The notes beneath the pieces are model-generated. The model was not told the origin of the DNA and ran no database searches. It saw only the letters and a list, made by a program, of their open reading frames with translations. A program made the position numbers and the translations under genes. A stretch of 8,196 bases of DNA from Prevotellaceae bacterium (GTDB lineage Bacteria; Bacteroidota; Bacteroidia; Bacteroidales; UBA932), in NCBI GenBank assembly GCA_031273285.1, contig JAISSE010000029.1:1-8196 (forward strand). The letters are read 5' to 3'. Below are positions 1-5,816 of the stretch, piece after piece (position 1 is the first letter of the stretch; every line of letters begins with the position of its first letter).

Positions 1-1551
1 GAATTGCGTGTTCGTTTGGTAGATGTAAGTAATCCCGCCAGTCCTCAAATAGGTTCTGTAATTCACACCATACAGAAATGGCCGTCCATCTCATATACCT
101 TAAAAGTATCTCCGCAGTATAACCGTATAGCAGTGGCGAGTTTTGACAGTTATACGGTTGATTTGTATGATTTTGACAATACGACGGGACAGTTGAGCAA
201 TCGCCGTACCATTAACGGTATATACAGAAATACTTACGGAGTGGAATTTTCTCCCGACGGAAATCAGCTTTATGCCACCGGATACTATGATACTCAGCCC
301 GAAACCGACGTGAATGATCCCAAATTGTATCAGTATAACATATCGACAGGAACTCCCGTTCAGGTAACGGGCAGTCCTGTCAGGTACTGGACACAAACGG
401 GCTTTGGAGATAAGGGCGGCGGCTTGAAACTGGGTCCCGACGGCAAGATATATGTAACCCAATATCACACAAACAGGGTCGGCGTAATATCAAATCCCAA
501 TGCCACCACCGATTTGTCTTTGCGCTATGATGACGACGAATTAATACTGGGTGTTACGTACGACGGTTTGCAGTTCTCAACGGGACTGACCAAACCGGCG
601 ATAATGGCGTGCAATATGAACACGCCCCCGACAACGCAGCCTGACACGACAACATTGTGCGCTTCGTTCACATCAAGAACGGCAACGGTAAATGTTCTGC
701 TGAACGACAGCGATGAGGATGACAATACGGTTTACCTTACGGGAGCGCATTTTGCAAATACGGCGGACATGGAGCTGGCAACGCTGACGGTAAACGCCGC
801 TGATTCGACCGTAACATTAACCGTCAAGCCGACAGCCGTTATAAGCAATACGGGACATGTATTCGACATAGTGTATGATGTTAAGGACAACGGCTTGCCG
901 GCTTCGCAGTGTGCCGTCGGACTGCTTCGGATAAAGGTATATCCGCCGGCGCTGCTCAACTATCCGGATCTTCGTGTATGGACATGTCCAGGAACGCCGG
1001 GCAGCACAGTCAACCTGTCGAAATACCTGGATACCGTCGAACTGACACAAAAAGTCGTATGGGATAACGCCTCCGGTTCGCCCGACATCGATGCCGACGG
1101 CATCATCGCCACCGACAAACTTGTCGCCCCGAATACCTACACCTACACCTATACGGTAACAAATATCTGCATCAGCGACATAAAAAGGAAAATATATCTG
1201 AAAACGCTGAACAGCGACAGACTGAAACTGCCGAAGGACACCATCGCAATATGCTACATAAACGCCGAAGCGGTGAATATCAATCAAATTTTCGGCATCG
1301 ACGCCGACGGCGAAATCACCTGGTCTCCCTCTCCCGCCATCGACGCATATATTGCAAAATCGGCAGCCTACGGCGGCGCAGTAATAATGAACGGCAAAGA
1401 GATATACGAACATAACGCGGGAACCGCTTACACCTGGCACGGCACACAAACCCAAAAGGTGGAGTTTATCTACACGCCGGACATCAACAGCTGCCTCGCC
1501 GTCAAAGAGTATAAAATAGTGATAATATTAACGCCGGATATGACGCGGTAA
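1..1551 (+). CDS. Secreted beta-propeller / Ig-like protein, 5'-truncated
   Basis: The reading frame is open from the first base of the window, so the N-terminus and any signal peptide lie outside; the TTG at position 4 is only the first possible start inside the window. Taking that TTG as residue 1, residues 1-200 look like beta-propeller blades, with motifs VEFSPDGNQLYATG (80-93) and LKLGPDGKIYVTQYHTNRVG (141-160), which are typical of Bacteroidetes secreted propeller proteins. Residues about 205-315 resemble a cadherin/VCBS-like Ig domain (TVNVLLNDSDEDD at 228-240). Residues about 320-515 hold two further all-beta modules, each with a Trp near its start (VVWD, ITWS) and ending in a KIYL/KIVI strand. 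The likely location is the cell surface or outside the cell, with a binding or adhesive role; no catalytic motif is visible. The C-terminus lacks a recognisable sorting domain and stops just before an IS remnant, so the protein may be shortened. The architecture is moderately certain; the substrate is unknown. Confidence 0.8.
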   Translation, partial: ELRVRLVDVSNPASPQIGSVIHTIQKWPSISYTLKVSPQYNRIAVASFDSYTVDLYDFDNTTGQLSNRRTINGIYRNTYGVEFSPDGNQLYATGYYDTQPETDVNDPKLYQYNISTGTPVQVTGSPVRYWTQTGFGDKGGGLKLGPDGKIYVTQYHTNRVGVISNPNATTDLSLRYDDDELILGVTYDGLQFSTGLTKPAIMACNMNTPPTTQPDTTTLCASFTSRTATVNVLLNDSDEDDNTVYLTGAHFANTADMELATLTVNAADSTVTLTVKPTAVISNTGHVFDIVYDVKDNGLPASQCAVGLLRIKVYPPALLNYPDLRVWTCPGTPGSTVNLSKYLDTVELTQKVVWDNASGSPDIDADGIIATDKLVAPNTYTYTYTVTNICISDIKRKIYLKTLNSDRLKLPKDTIAICYINAEAVNINQIFGIDADGEITWSPSPAIDAYIAKSAAYGGAVIMNGKEIYEHNAGTAYTWHGTQTQKVEFIYTPDINSCLAVKEYKIVIILTPDMTR

Positions 1552-1579
1552 AACAGTGAATAACGAACAGTGAACAGTG
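1552..1579. repeat. Short tandem repeat of AACAGTGA
   Basis: Directly after the stop codon of the propeller gene, the octamer AACAGTGA occurs at 1552-1559 and 1566-1573, with a partial third copy (AACAGTG) at 1573-1579. I recall similar runs between genes in other Bacteroidetes genomes, but this is memory and not a search. No function is evident. The repeat separates the host gene from the insertion sequence end that follows. Confidence 0.6.
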
Positions 1580-1584
1580 GGGGG

Positions 1585-1795
1585 TTGTCATGTCCTGATA
1601 TAGGTTGACAGTACAACATGACAGAGATATGACAAAAGAGGTAAGAAAACGCTATCGGTACAGTATTTGCTTCAAGCAAAAAGTAGTTGAAGAGATAAAA
1701 GAGGGCGCAAGCTTACATTCGGTAAGCCGCAAGTACGGGATACGCGGATCGAACACGGTACGGAACCGGATAAAGCGGTTGGGACGGGTGTACGA
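1585..1795 (+). mobile_element. Left-end remnant of an IS3-like insertion sequence
   Basis: The block begins near TTGTCATGTCCTGATATAGG (from about 1585), which looks like an IS terminal sequence. TGTCATG (1586-1592) has an inverted copy CATGACA at 1617-1623. It is followed by the first part of a transposase orfA. Similarity to a transposase stops at about 1790, and the sequence then passes into hairpin-rich DNA. There is no orfB, no right inverted repeat and no visible target duplication, so this is a dead fragment. The left boundary is judged by eye and the IS family assignment is inferred from the protein. Confidence 0.6.
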
Positions 1796-1826
1796 CAAAA
1801 ATCCCATTGCCGCTACCCCGCACTGA
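1629..1826 (+). pseudogene. Truncated IS3-like transposase OrfA
   Basis: The ATG at 1629 opens a 65-residue reading frame. A TTG further upstream (1605) would place the start inside the presumed IS terminus and is less likely. Residues 9-53 carry the pattern of an OrfA DNA-binding domain: a basic start, YSICFKQKVVEEIKEGASLH, then SVSRKYGIRGSNTVRNRIKR, which is the helix-turn-helix. Family members usually have Trp where this copy has Arg in NRIKR (Trp TGG to Arg CGG is a single base change), which suggests decay. A full OrfA is usually about 90-120 residues; here the recognisable part ends near residue 53 and the last 12 residues (VYDKNPIAATPH) are read-through into unrelated repeat DNA. No orfB follows. 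It should not be functional. Confidence 0.7.
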
Positions 1827-2016
1827 GCTTCGCTTAACTCCGAAGGAGTTGCCCTTTCGATAACCCCGTACAAGCGAGCCGCAGGCGAAGCGCCGTGCAG
1901 GGTAGATGCGCCCTCTCTCTCAACCCCGAAGCGGGTTGAACATCGGATGAATAACGGGCTTATTCAACTCCTGCCGGAGTTATTCCCGCCGCCGCCCCTG
2001 CAAACCCTGACAGGTT
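1827..2016. repeat. Mosaic of short intergenic hairpins
   Basis: No gene is visible here. The stretch contains a string of short inverted repeats: AACTCC/GGAGTT with loop GAA (1836-1850), an imperfect ACCCCGTAC/GTGCAGGGT pair (1863-1871 with 1895-1903), CAACCC/GGGTTG (1921-1938), GAATAA/TTATTC (1949-1965), AACTCC/GGAGTT again with loop TGCC (1966-1981), and the weaker AACC/GGTT (2003-2016). The same 6-bp stem is used twice with different loops. Such DNA resembles REP-like or MITE-like intergenic repeats of Bacteroidales. No transposase that could mobilise it is present. The hairpins are seen directly; the element type is inferred. Confidence 0.65.
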
Positions 2017-2019
2017 CAA

Positions 2020-2140
2020 AATATCCCCGGGATATTGGACAAACGAAAACGGAAATGCCTCAGTTACGCCTGTAACTTGGACAAACGAAAACGGAAATGC
2101 CTCGGAGACCCGGTCTCCGGAACAAACGGAAACAAAAAAC
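2020..2140. repeat. Alternating array: identical linker, variable hairpins
   Basis: A 27-base sequence starting TTGGACAAACGAAAACGG occurs identically at 2035-2061 and 2077-2103, a period of 42 bases. A degenerate third copy (GGAACAAACGGAAAC) begins at 2119. Between the copies sit perfect short hairpins with different stems: AATATCC/GGATATT, loop CCG (2020-2036); AGTTAC/GTAACT, loop GCCT (2062-2077); and GGAGAC/GTCTCC, loop CCG (2104-2118). The stems share no sequence but keep length, position and a C/G-rich loop. Because 42 is a multiple of three, an open frame runs through the array and repeats DKRKRKCL; that frame starts with TTG, lacks a codon-like pattern outside the repeat and is not regarded as a gene. 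The function is unknown. Confidence 0.8.
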
Positions 2141-2173
2141 GCAGATTATTATTCGTTCTATATTCTGCGTTTT
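2134..2173 (-). terminator. Terminator-like stem downstream of trpB2
   Basis: AAAACGCAGA (2136-2145) pairs perfectly with TCTGCGTTTT (2164-2173) around an 18-base AT-rich loop. Read on the minus strand, the stem is followed by a run of six T (2139-2134), as expected for a rho-independent terminator of the trpB2 transcript, whose stop codon is about 70 bases upstream. The large loop makes it weaker than a classical terminator. It coincides with an intergenic repeat in which TCTGCG/TCCGCG motifs recur (2164-2206), so the terminator role is inferred. Confidence 0.45.
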
Positions 2174-2230
2174 ATTCATTTATCTGCGAAAATCCGCTTA
2201 ATCCGCGTACCGACGGTCTTCGACCCTCGG
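2164..2230. repeat. TCTGCG/TCCGCG intergenic repeat and imperfect hairpin
   Basis: The motif (A/T)TC(T/C)GC(G/T) recurs at about 2163-2169, 2182-2188, 2192-2198 and 2201-2207. This is a degenerate tandem pattern that I recall from gene-free DNA of many Bacteroidetes. It is followed by an imperfect inverted repeat, CCGACGGTC (2210-2218) with GACCCTCGG (2222-2230), which has one mismatch and a 3-base loop and ends 12 bases from the trpB2 stop codon. No T-run follows it on either strand, so it is not a convincing terminator on its own. Confidence 0.5.
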
Positions 2231-2242
2231 ACAATCATATCG

Positions 2243-3598
2243 TCAAACTATTTTCTCCAGAGTATCTCTGGTTTTTGCAATTTCCGCGTCCGTAAGTTCG
2301 AAATTCTTCATTTCTCCGCTAAGGAACTGGTCGTAAGCGCTCATATCAATCAGTCCGTGTCCCGAAAGGTTGAACAGAATGGTTTTCTGAACGCCCTCTT
2401 CCCTTGCAATTTTGGCTTCGCGTATGGCAGAGGCTATTGCGTGCGTTGATTCCGGAGCGGGGATTATGCCTTCGGTGTTTGCAAACAGTTTGCCGGCTTC
2501 GAAAGTTTCCAGTTGCGGAATGTCCTGCACTTCGATAAACCCGTCCTTGTGCAGCTGACTGACAATTGTTCCCGCGCCGTGATAGCGCAACCCTCCGGCA
2601 TGTATGTCGGCAGGCTGAAAATCATGTCCGAGAGTGTACATCGGGAGCAGAGGCGTCAATCCCACGGTGTCGCCGAAGTCGTATTCGAATCTTCCTTTTG
2701 TCAGTTTCGGGCAGCTTGCGGGTTCCGACGCAATCACACGTATATTTTTACTGTCCGTCAGTTTGTATCGCAAAAACGGAAAACTTATTCCCGAAAAATT
2801 GGATCCTCCGCCGAAACAACCGATAACAATATCGGGATATTCGCCTGCCATTTCCATTTGTTTTTCACATTCGAGACCTATAACGGTCTGATGCAGCACA
2901 ACATGATTCAGCACGCTCCCCAGAGTATAGCGGGTCGATTCGTCCATAACGGATTTTTCCACAGCTTCGGAGATGGCGATTCCCAGACTTCCGGAATTGT
3001 TCGGGTCTCTTGCGAGGATTGTTCGTCCCGCGTTTGTGGTATCGCTTGGCGAGGAGAAAACGTTTGCGCCCCATGTCTGCATCATCACTCTTCTGTAGGG
3101 TTTCTGGTTATAGCTGACTTTCACCATATACACGTCAAGTTCCAGCCCGAAGACGGAGGCGGCAAAACTCAATGCCGTGCCCCACTGTCCGGCTCCCGTT
3201 TCGGTGGTCAGACGTTTAATGCCCTGCATTTTGTTGTAGTAAGCCTGCGGCAGCGCCGAATTGAGCTTATGCGAGCCTACCGGGCTGACTCCTTCATTTT
3301 TAAAATAAATATGAGCGGGAGTGTCGAGGGCTTTTTCCAGTCCTGTGGCTCGTACTAAAGGCGTGGGTCTCCATATCTTATAGAGTTCTCTCACCTCGTC
3401 GGGAATTTCTATCCATGTTTCCCGGCTCAATTCCTGCCTGATAAGCTCTTTTGCGAAAATGGGTTCCAAATCTTCCGGCGCCAGAATTTCCTTCGTTGCG
3501 GGATTCAATGGCGGAAGAGGTTTCACAGGCATGTCTGCCACAATGTTATACCATGCTTTCGGTATATCATTTTCATCTAAAACAAATTTTTTTTTCAT
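2243..3598 (-). CDS. trpB: TrpB2-type tryptophan synthase beta chain (PLP enzyme)
   Basis: This 451-residue protein belongs to the TrpB2 group of tryptophan synthase beta chains, longer than the roughly 400-residue TrpB1. It would join indole and serine to make tryptophan in the cytoplasm using pyridoxal phosphate. Visible motifs: the PLP lysine K111 in [16 protein letters not shown] at 133-140 with catalytic Glu133 (TrpB2 has W where TrpB1 has H); the phosphate-binding loop GGGSNFSG (263-270); and LSGHGLIDM (411-419) in place of the SGRGDKD of TrpB1. The ATG at 3596-3598 begins MKKKF, matching the family N-terminus. No trpA or other trp gene lies beside it, so it is an orphan that may salvage free indole; some TrpB2-like proteins may have other substrates. 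A run of nine A follows the ATG directly. A separate promoter and a foldable leader lie upstream. Confidence 0.92.
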   Translation of the reverse strand: MKKKFVLDENDIPKAWYNIVADMPVKPLPPLNPATKEILAPEDLEPIFAKELIRQELSRETWIEIPDEVRELYKIWRPTPLVRATGLEKALDTPAHIYFKNEGVSPVGSHKLNSALPQAYYNKMQGIKRLTTETGAGQWGTALSFAASVFGLELDVYMVKVSYNQKPYRRVMMQTWGANVFSSPSDTTNAGRTILARDPNNSGSLGIAISEAVEKSVMDESTRYTLGSVLNHVVLHQTVIGLECEKQMEMAGEYPDIVIGCFGGGSNFSGISFPFLRYKLTDSKNIRVIASEPASCPKLTKGRFEYDFGDTVGLTPLLPMYTLGHDFQPADIHAGGLRYHGAGTIVSQLHKDGFIEVQDIPQLETFEAGKLFANTEGIIPAPESTHAIASAIREAKIAREEGVQKTILFNLSGHGLIDMSAYDQFLSGEMKNFELTDAEIAKTRDTLEKIV

Positions 3599-3788
3599 AC
3601 TGCTTTAATTAAAACTACATTATTAATATTGTCCATCTTAAAAGTCGAAAACCTGTCGTGAGAACGACAGGTTTTCGGTATATCGGATAACGGACGCCAT
3701 ATCAACTCTCACGAAATATATTGAGAGCGGCGCCAGTATCTGTTTATGTTCATCAAATTATGCATATTCGTATTCTAATTTTACGGTG
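3599..3788 (-). promoter_or_regulatory. Long structured 5' leader of trpB2, possible attenuator
   Basis: If transcription starts just after the -7 match at 3796-3789, the trpB2 leader is about 185 bases long. On the minus strand it can form a layered stem: GATA with TATC, GGCGCC with GGCGTC (one G-U pair), and CTCTCA with TGAGAG, together spanning about 3742-3685. A 14-bp terminator-like hairpin (3677-3646) follows, 47 bases before the start codon. This order of fold, terminator-like stem and start codon fits a riboswitch or attenuator. I see no leader peptide with tandem Trp codons, no T-box sequence and no known riboswitch core that I recognise. The pairing is read by eye and the regulatory role is inferred; the region may instead be the 3' trailer of the upstream gene. 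Confidence 0.35.
3646..3677. terminator. Perfect 14-bp hairpin, bidirectional terminator-like
   Basis: CGAAAACCTGTCGT (3646-3659) and its exact reverse complement (3664-3677) enclose the loop GAGA. The stem begins with A-rich and ends with T-rich bases, so on either strand the 3' arm ends in GGTTTTCG; on the minus strand a second T-run (CTTTT) follows. It lies between the lysine-rich protein gene and trpB2, both on the minus strand. It can end the upstream transcript or act inside the trpB2 leader. Confidence 0.7.
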
Positions 3789-3796
3789 CAAAGATA
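3789..3796 (-). promoter_or_regulatory. Candidate Bacteroidetes -7 box upstream of trpB2
   Basis: The minus strand reads TATCTTTG, an exact match to the Bacteroidetes -7 consensus TAnnTTTG, and continues CACCGT. The same 14 bases (ACGGTGCAAAGATA on the plus strand) recur before the ATPase gene at 7194-7207. An 18-base spacer separates it from CTGG, only a partial match to the -33 TTTG element. Transcription would begin about 185 bases before the trpB2 ATG. Confidence 0.5.
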
Positions 3797-3854
3797 TAAA
3801 TAATTTTTATACGACCAGATATTTTGTAAAAATATTTTTCGGCAGTGCCTGCAA

Positions 3855-4523
3855 TTATTTCTTGTTTAACTTTTTATCAAGCTCTTTCTGTTTCTTTTCC
3901 AGCGCTTTTTGTTTGTCCGCATTCTTCTTTTCCAGCGCTTTTCGCTTGGCTTCTTCTTTTTTCAGCTTTTCTTTCTCTTTCTTGGCGTCGGCTTTTTGTT
4001 TTGCCGCCTCTTTTTTATCCGCCAGTTTCTTTTTATCGGCTTCTTTCTTAGCCGCTAATTTTTGTTTATCCTCTTCCTTTTTGATTTTCAGCTTGTCCGC
4101 CTGCATTATTCTGTCGTTTTCCTTTTTTGCCTTGGCTTCTTCGCTCGCTTTTTTCATAAGGTAGGCATTGTTTTTTTTGATATACGCATTTATCTCATTG
4201 TTATCCTTCGTCATATACACTTTCTGATATAAGGCGAATTCGTCAGGCGACAGGGCTGCTTTCAGCATATCCGAACGTTCCTGATTGATGTAGTTAATCA
4301 GTTTCGTATAATCGGGCGTCCCCTGCGCCAAATCCGTAATCCGTTTTTCCGTCTGGGAGAAAATATTGTAAACGGCTTTCTTCTTCTCTTCATTCAGATT
4401 AAGACGCGCGGCAACAGCGTTTGTCTGCGTTTCAACGGGGTCTGTGCCTGCGGTTTGTGCATCTTGGGCTTTCGATGTTATCCCAAACATCAAAAGACCG
4501 GCAATTAATAGTATATTTCTCAT
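3855..4523 (-). CDS. Small exported protein with lysine-rich helical tail
   Basis: The chosen start is the ATG at 4521-4523, giving 222 residues. An ATG 87 bases further upstream lies beyond a strong -7 promoter match and would place the signal peptide internally, so it is rejected. Residues 1-19 (MRNILLIAGLLMFGITSKA) form a signal peptide with likely cleavage before Q20. Residues about 39-104 are helical and resemble Spy/CpxP-like periplasmic proteins in style (LNLNEEKKKAVYNIFSQTEK), but I cannot assign a family. Residues about 124-222 are almost only K, E, A, D, L and Q, with repeats such as KKEADKKKLADKKEAAK, predicting a long charged single helix or coiled coil. No cysteine lipobox is seen, so it should be soluble in the periplasm or outside the cell. 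It has its own promoter. The function is unknown; binding of an anionic partner is only a guess. Confidence 0.8.
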   Translation of the reverse strand: MRNILLIAGLLMFGITSKAQDAQTAGTDPVETQTNAVAARLNLNEEKKKAVYNIFSQTEKRITDLAQGTPDYTKLINYINQERSDMLKAALSPDEFALYQKVYMTKDNNEINAYIKKNNAYLMKKASEEAKAKKENDRIMQADKLKIKKEEDKQKLAAKKEADKKKLADKKEAAKQKADAKKEKEKLKKEEAKRKALEKKNADKQKALEKKQKELDKKLNKK

Positions 4524-4799
4524 GTTCGTAATAAATAAATTCGTAATATTATATTTAAATATCATCAATAATAAACTTTCCAACGGCACAAATTTAGACA
4601 TATTTTGCATAATACAAATAAAAGAATACGTTTTTTTGCATAATTTCGCATATTTTCACAGTCGCACCGCATGACGCATGGGGTTGATTCCGGAATATAA
4701 TATGTTTTGGACAAAGGAATTAAGACATGTTATTTTTTAATTGGCGATTGTTAAAACAAATAAAAATACCGGTACGGAAATCTAAAAAAATCGAAAAAA
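4524..4799. other. Intergenic region between the EEP and lysine-rich genes
   Basis: This AT-rich gap of 276 bases holds the promoter of the lysine-rich gene (4589-4618) and nothing else that I can support. The octamer TGCATAAT occurs twice (about 4606 and 4637). The part next to the EEP stop codon (4740-4799) has several A-runs but no convincing terminator stem. Confidence 0.5.
4589..4618 (-). promoter_or_regulatory. Bacteroidetes-type promoter of the lysine-rich gene
   Basis: On the minus strand TTTG (4618-4615) is followed after 18 bases by TAAATTTG (4596-4589). This matches both elements of the Bacteroidetes primary sigma factor promoter (-33 TTTG, -7 TAnnTTTG). The bases after it, TGCCGT, resemble the CACCGT that follows the other two -7 boxes. 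The predicted leader is about 60 bases, ending at the ATG at 4523. This is the most complete promoter in the window and it decides the start codon. Confidence 0.65.
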
Positions 4800-5780
4800 T
4801 TATTTGGAAAAAGTCAGTATTACGGGGAGATGATCGCTGAATCCGCCGACATATACCGGTCCTCTGTAAGTCCGTTTGAGCGCTTCGCCTTCTCCGGGGC
4901 TTGTTTCGAGAAGAAAACCGGCTTTGAATATTTCGATGCTGCCAGCCGAGCATCTCAAGCCTGTTTCGGCGAACAGTAAATTTCCCGAAACAAAAAACAG
5001 ATCAATCAGTTCCCATTTGTTCTGATATTTTATGCTGCCCTGTTTGTCGTCCTGCAAATGCAGCGACATATTATATAGGTATCCGTTGCCTGCGTTTGTG
5101 TGCATCGGTTTTACATTCAGGGTCTGGACGGGTTTGCTGTCGGGATAGTCGTTGAAATCGCCCATTACACAGATATTTGCATTCGCATTTTCGTCGAATA
5201 TTGAATCGACGAGATGCTTTAACACTTCGGCAATCGCTATTCGGCTGTTCTCCGAAGCCGCTCCTCCCCATTTCGAAGTCCAGTGATTGACAAAGAAATG
5301 CAGGGTGTCGTTATCGTTTGTTTTTCCCTTGACGTAAAGAATATCCCGTGTCTGTCCGGGCACTTTATGTGCCTTCGACACGATAACATCAAACGAATCT
5401 TTCTGATAGACAAGGGCGACGTCAATCCCCCGGCGGTCGGGAGAATCGTAATGCACTATGCCGTAATTGTATTTGGACAGAGGCGTTTGTTCGGTTAACT
5501 GCCGCAGGACATACCGGTTTTCGATTTCGCAGAGACCGATAACATGCGGAACATGCCCCTTGCCTGCGGCAATAATCGTTTTGTAGATATTGTTTCTTTT
5601 TTGGATAAATCGCCGATAAGTCCAGTGATTTGTTCCTTCGGGAGTGAAATCATCGTCGTTCGTATTCGGGTCGTCTTCGGTGTCAAAGAAATTTTCCACA
5701 TTGTAGAACATCACTTTAAAATCCTGCGCATGAAGACTGTTGACAAAAATCATCAGCAATATGACAAAAATATTTTTCAT
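4800..5780 (-). CDS. Exported endonuclease/exonuclease/phosphatase family protein
   Basis: The ATG at 5778-5780 gives 326 residues starting MKNIFVILLMIFVNSLHAQ, a signal peptide with likely cleavage after the Ala before Gln; the ATG seven codons upstream only adds polar residues ahead of it. The mature protein carries the EEP (DNase I-like) fold motifs in order: YNVEN (26-30), the metal-binding Glu in GLCEIEN (E85), NHW (165-167), GDFND (207-211), a D in ELIDLFF (about 260), and FSDH (314-317) with the catalytic Asp-His. All the usual active-site residues are present, so it should be an active metal-dependent phosphodiesterase acting on nucleic acid, nucleotide or phosphoester substrates in the periplasm or outside the cell; the substrate cannot be told. 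The N-terminal YNVENFFDTEDDP is typical of a Bacteroidetes secreted subgroup. It lies 36 bases downstream of the ATPase gene with no promoter visible in the gap. Confidence 0.9.
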   Translation of the reverse strand: MKNIFVILLMIFVNSLHAQDFKVMFYNVENFFDTEDDPNTNDDDFTPEGTNHWTYRRFIQKRNNIYKTIIAAGKGHVPHVIGLCEIENRYVLRQLTEQTPLSKYNYGIVHYDSPDRRGIDVALVYQKDSFDVIVSKAHKVPGQTRDILYVKGKTNDNDTLHFFVNHWTSKWGGAASENSRIAIAEVLKHLVDSIFDENANANICVMGDFNDYPDSKPVQTLNVKPMHTNAGNGYLYNMSLHLQDDKQGSIKYQNKWELIDLFFVSGNLLFAETGLRCSAGSIEIFKAGFLLETSPGEGEALKRTYRGPVYVGGFSDHLPVILTFSK

Positions 5781-5816
5781 GTCCTGATAATCGGCAATCA
5801 TGATTCCGTCCGATAA

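Noticed and set aside
817..1455. A 212-codon open frame antisense to the propeller gene.
   Set aside because: Its composition (rich in V, G, C, R, Y) is that of a reverse-frame shadow of Thr/Asp/Ala-rich coding DNA; no motif or start signal supports it.
2035..2103. Two identical 27-base repeats with a 15-base spacer, suggesting a mini CRISPR array.
   Set aside because: The period is only 42 bases, the spacer is itself a perfect hairpin, there are only two full copies, and no cas gene is present.
2035..2295. An 86-codon open frame on the plus strand across the linker array, with repeated DKRKRKCL.
   Set aside because: It starts with TTG, its repetition comes from the 42-base DNA period, it runs through hairpins and a terminator-like stem, and its end overlaps trpB2 in antisense.
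2513..3358. A 281-codon open frame antisense to trpB2.
   Set aside because: It is a shadow of a well-supported gene; the translation shows no domain pattern and trpB2 explains the region fully.
3841..3852. GCAG/CTGC mini-hairpin after the lysine-rich gene as its terminator.
   Set aside because: The stem is only 4 bp and the T-run is several bases away; the 14-bp hairpin at 3646-3677 is a far better candidate.
3721..4164. A 147-codon plus-strand frame rich in F, S, L and A, looking like a membrane protein.
   Set aside because: It is the antisense image of the lysine-rich tail (AAA/AAG read as TTT/CTT); the hydrophobicity is an artefact.
4524..4610. An upstream ATG for the lysine-rich protein adding 29 residues.
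   Set aside because: It lies upstream of the -7 promoter element and would bury the clear signal peptide inside the protein.
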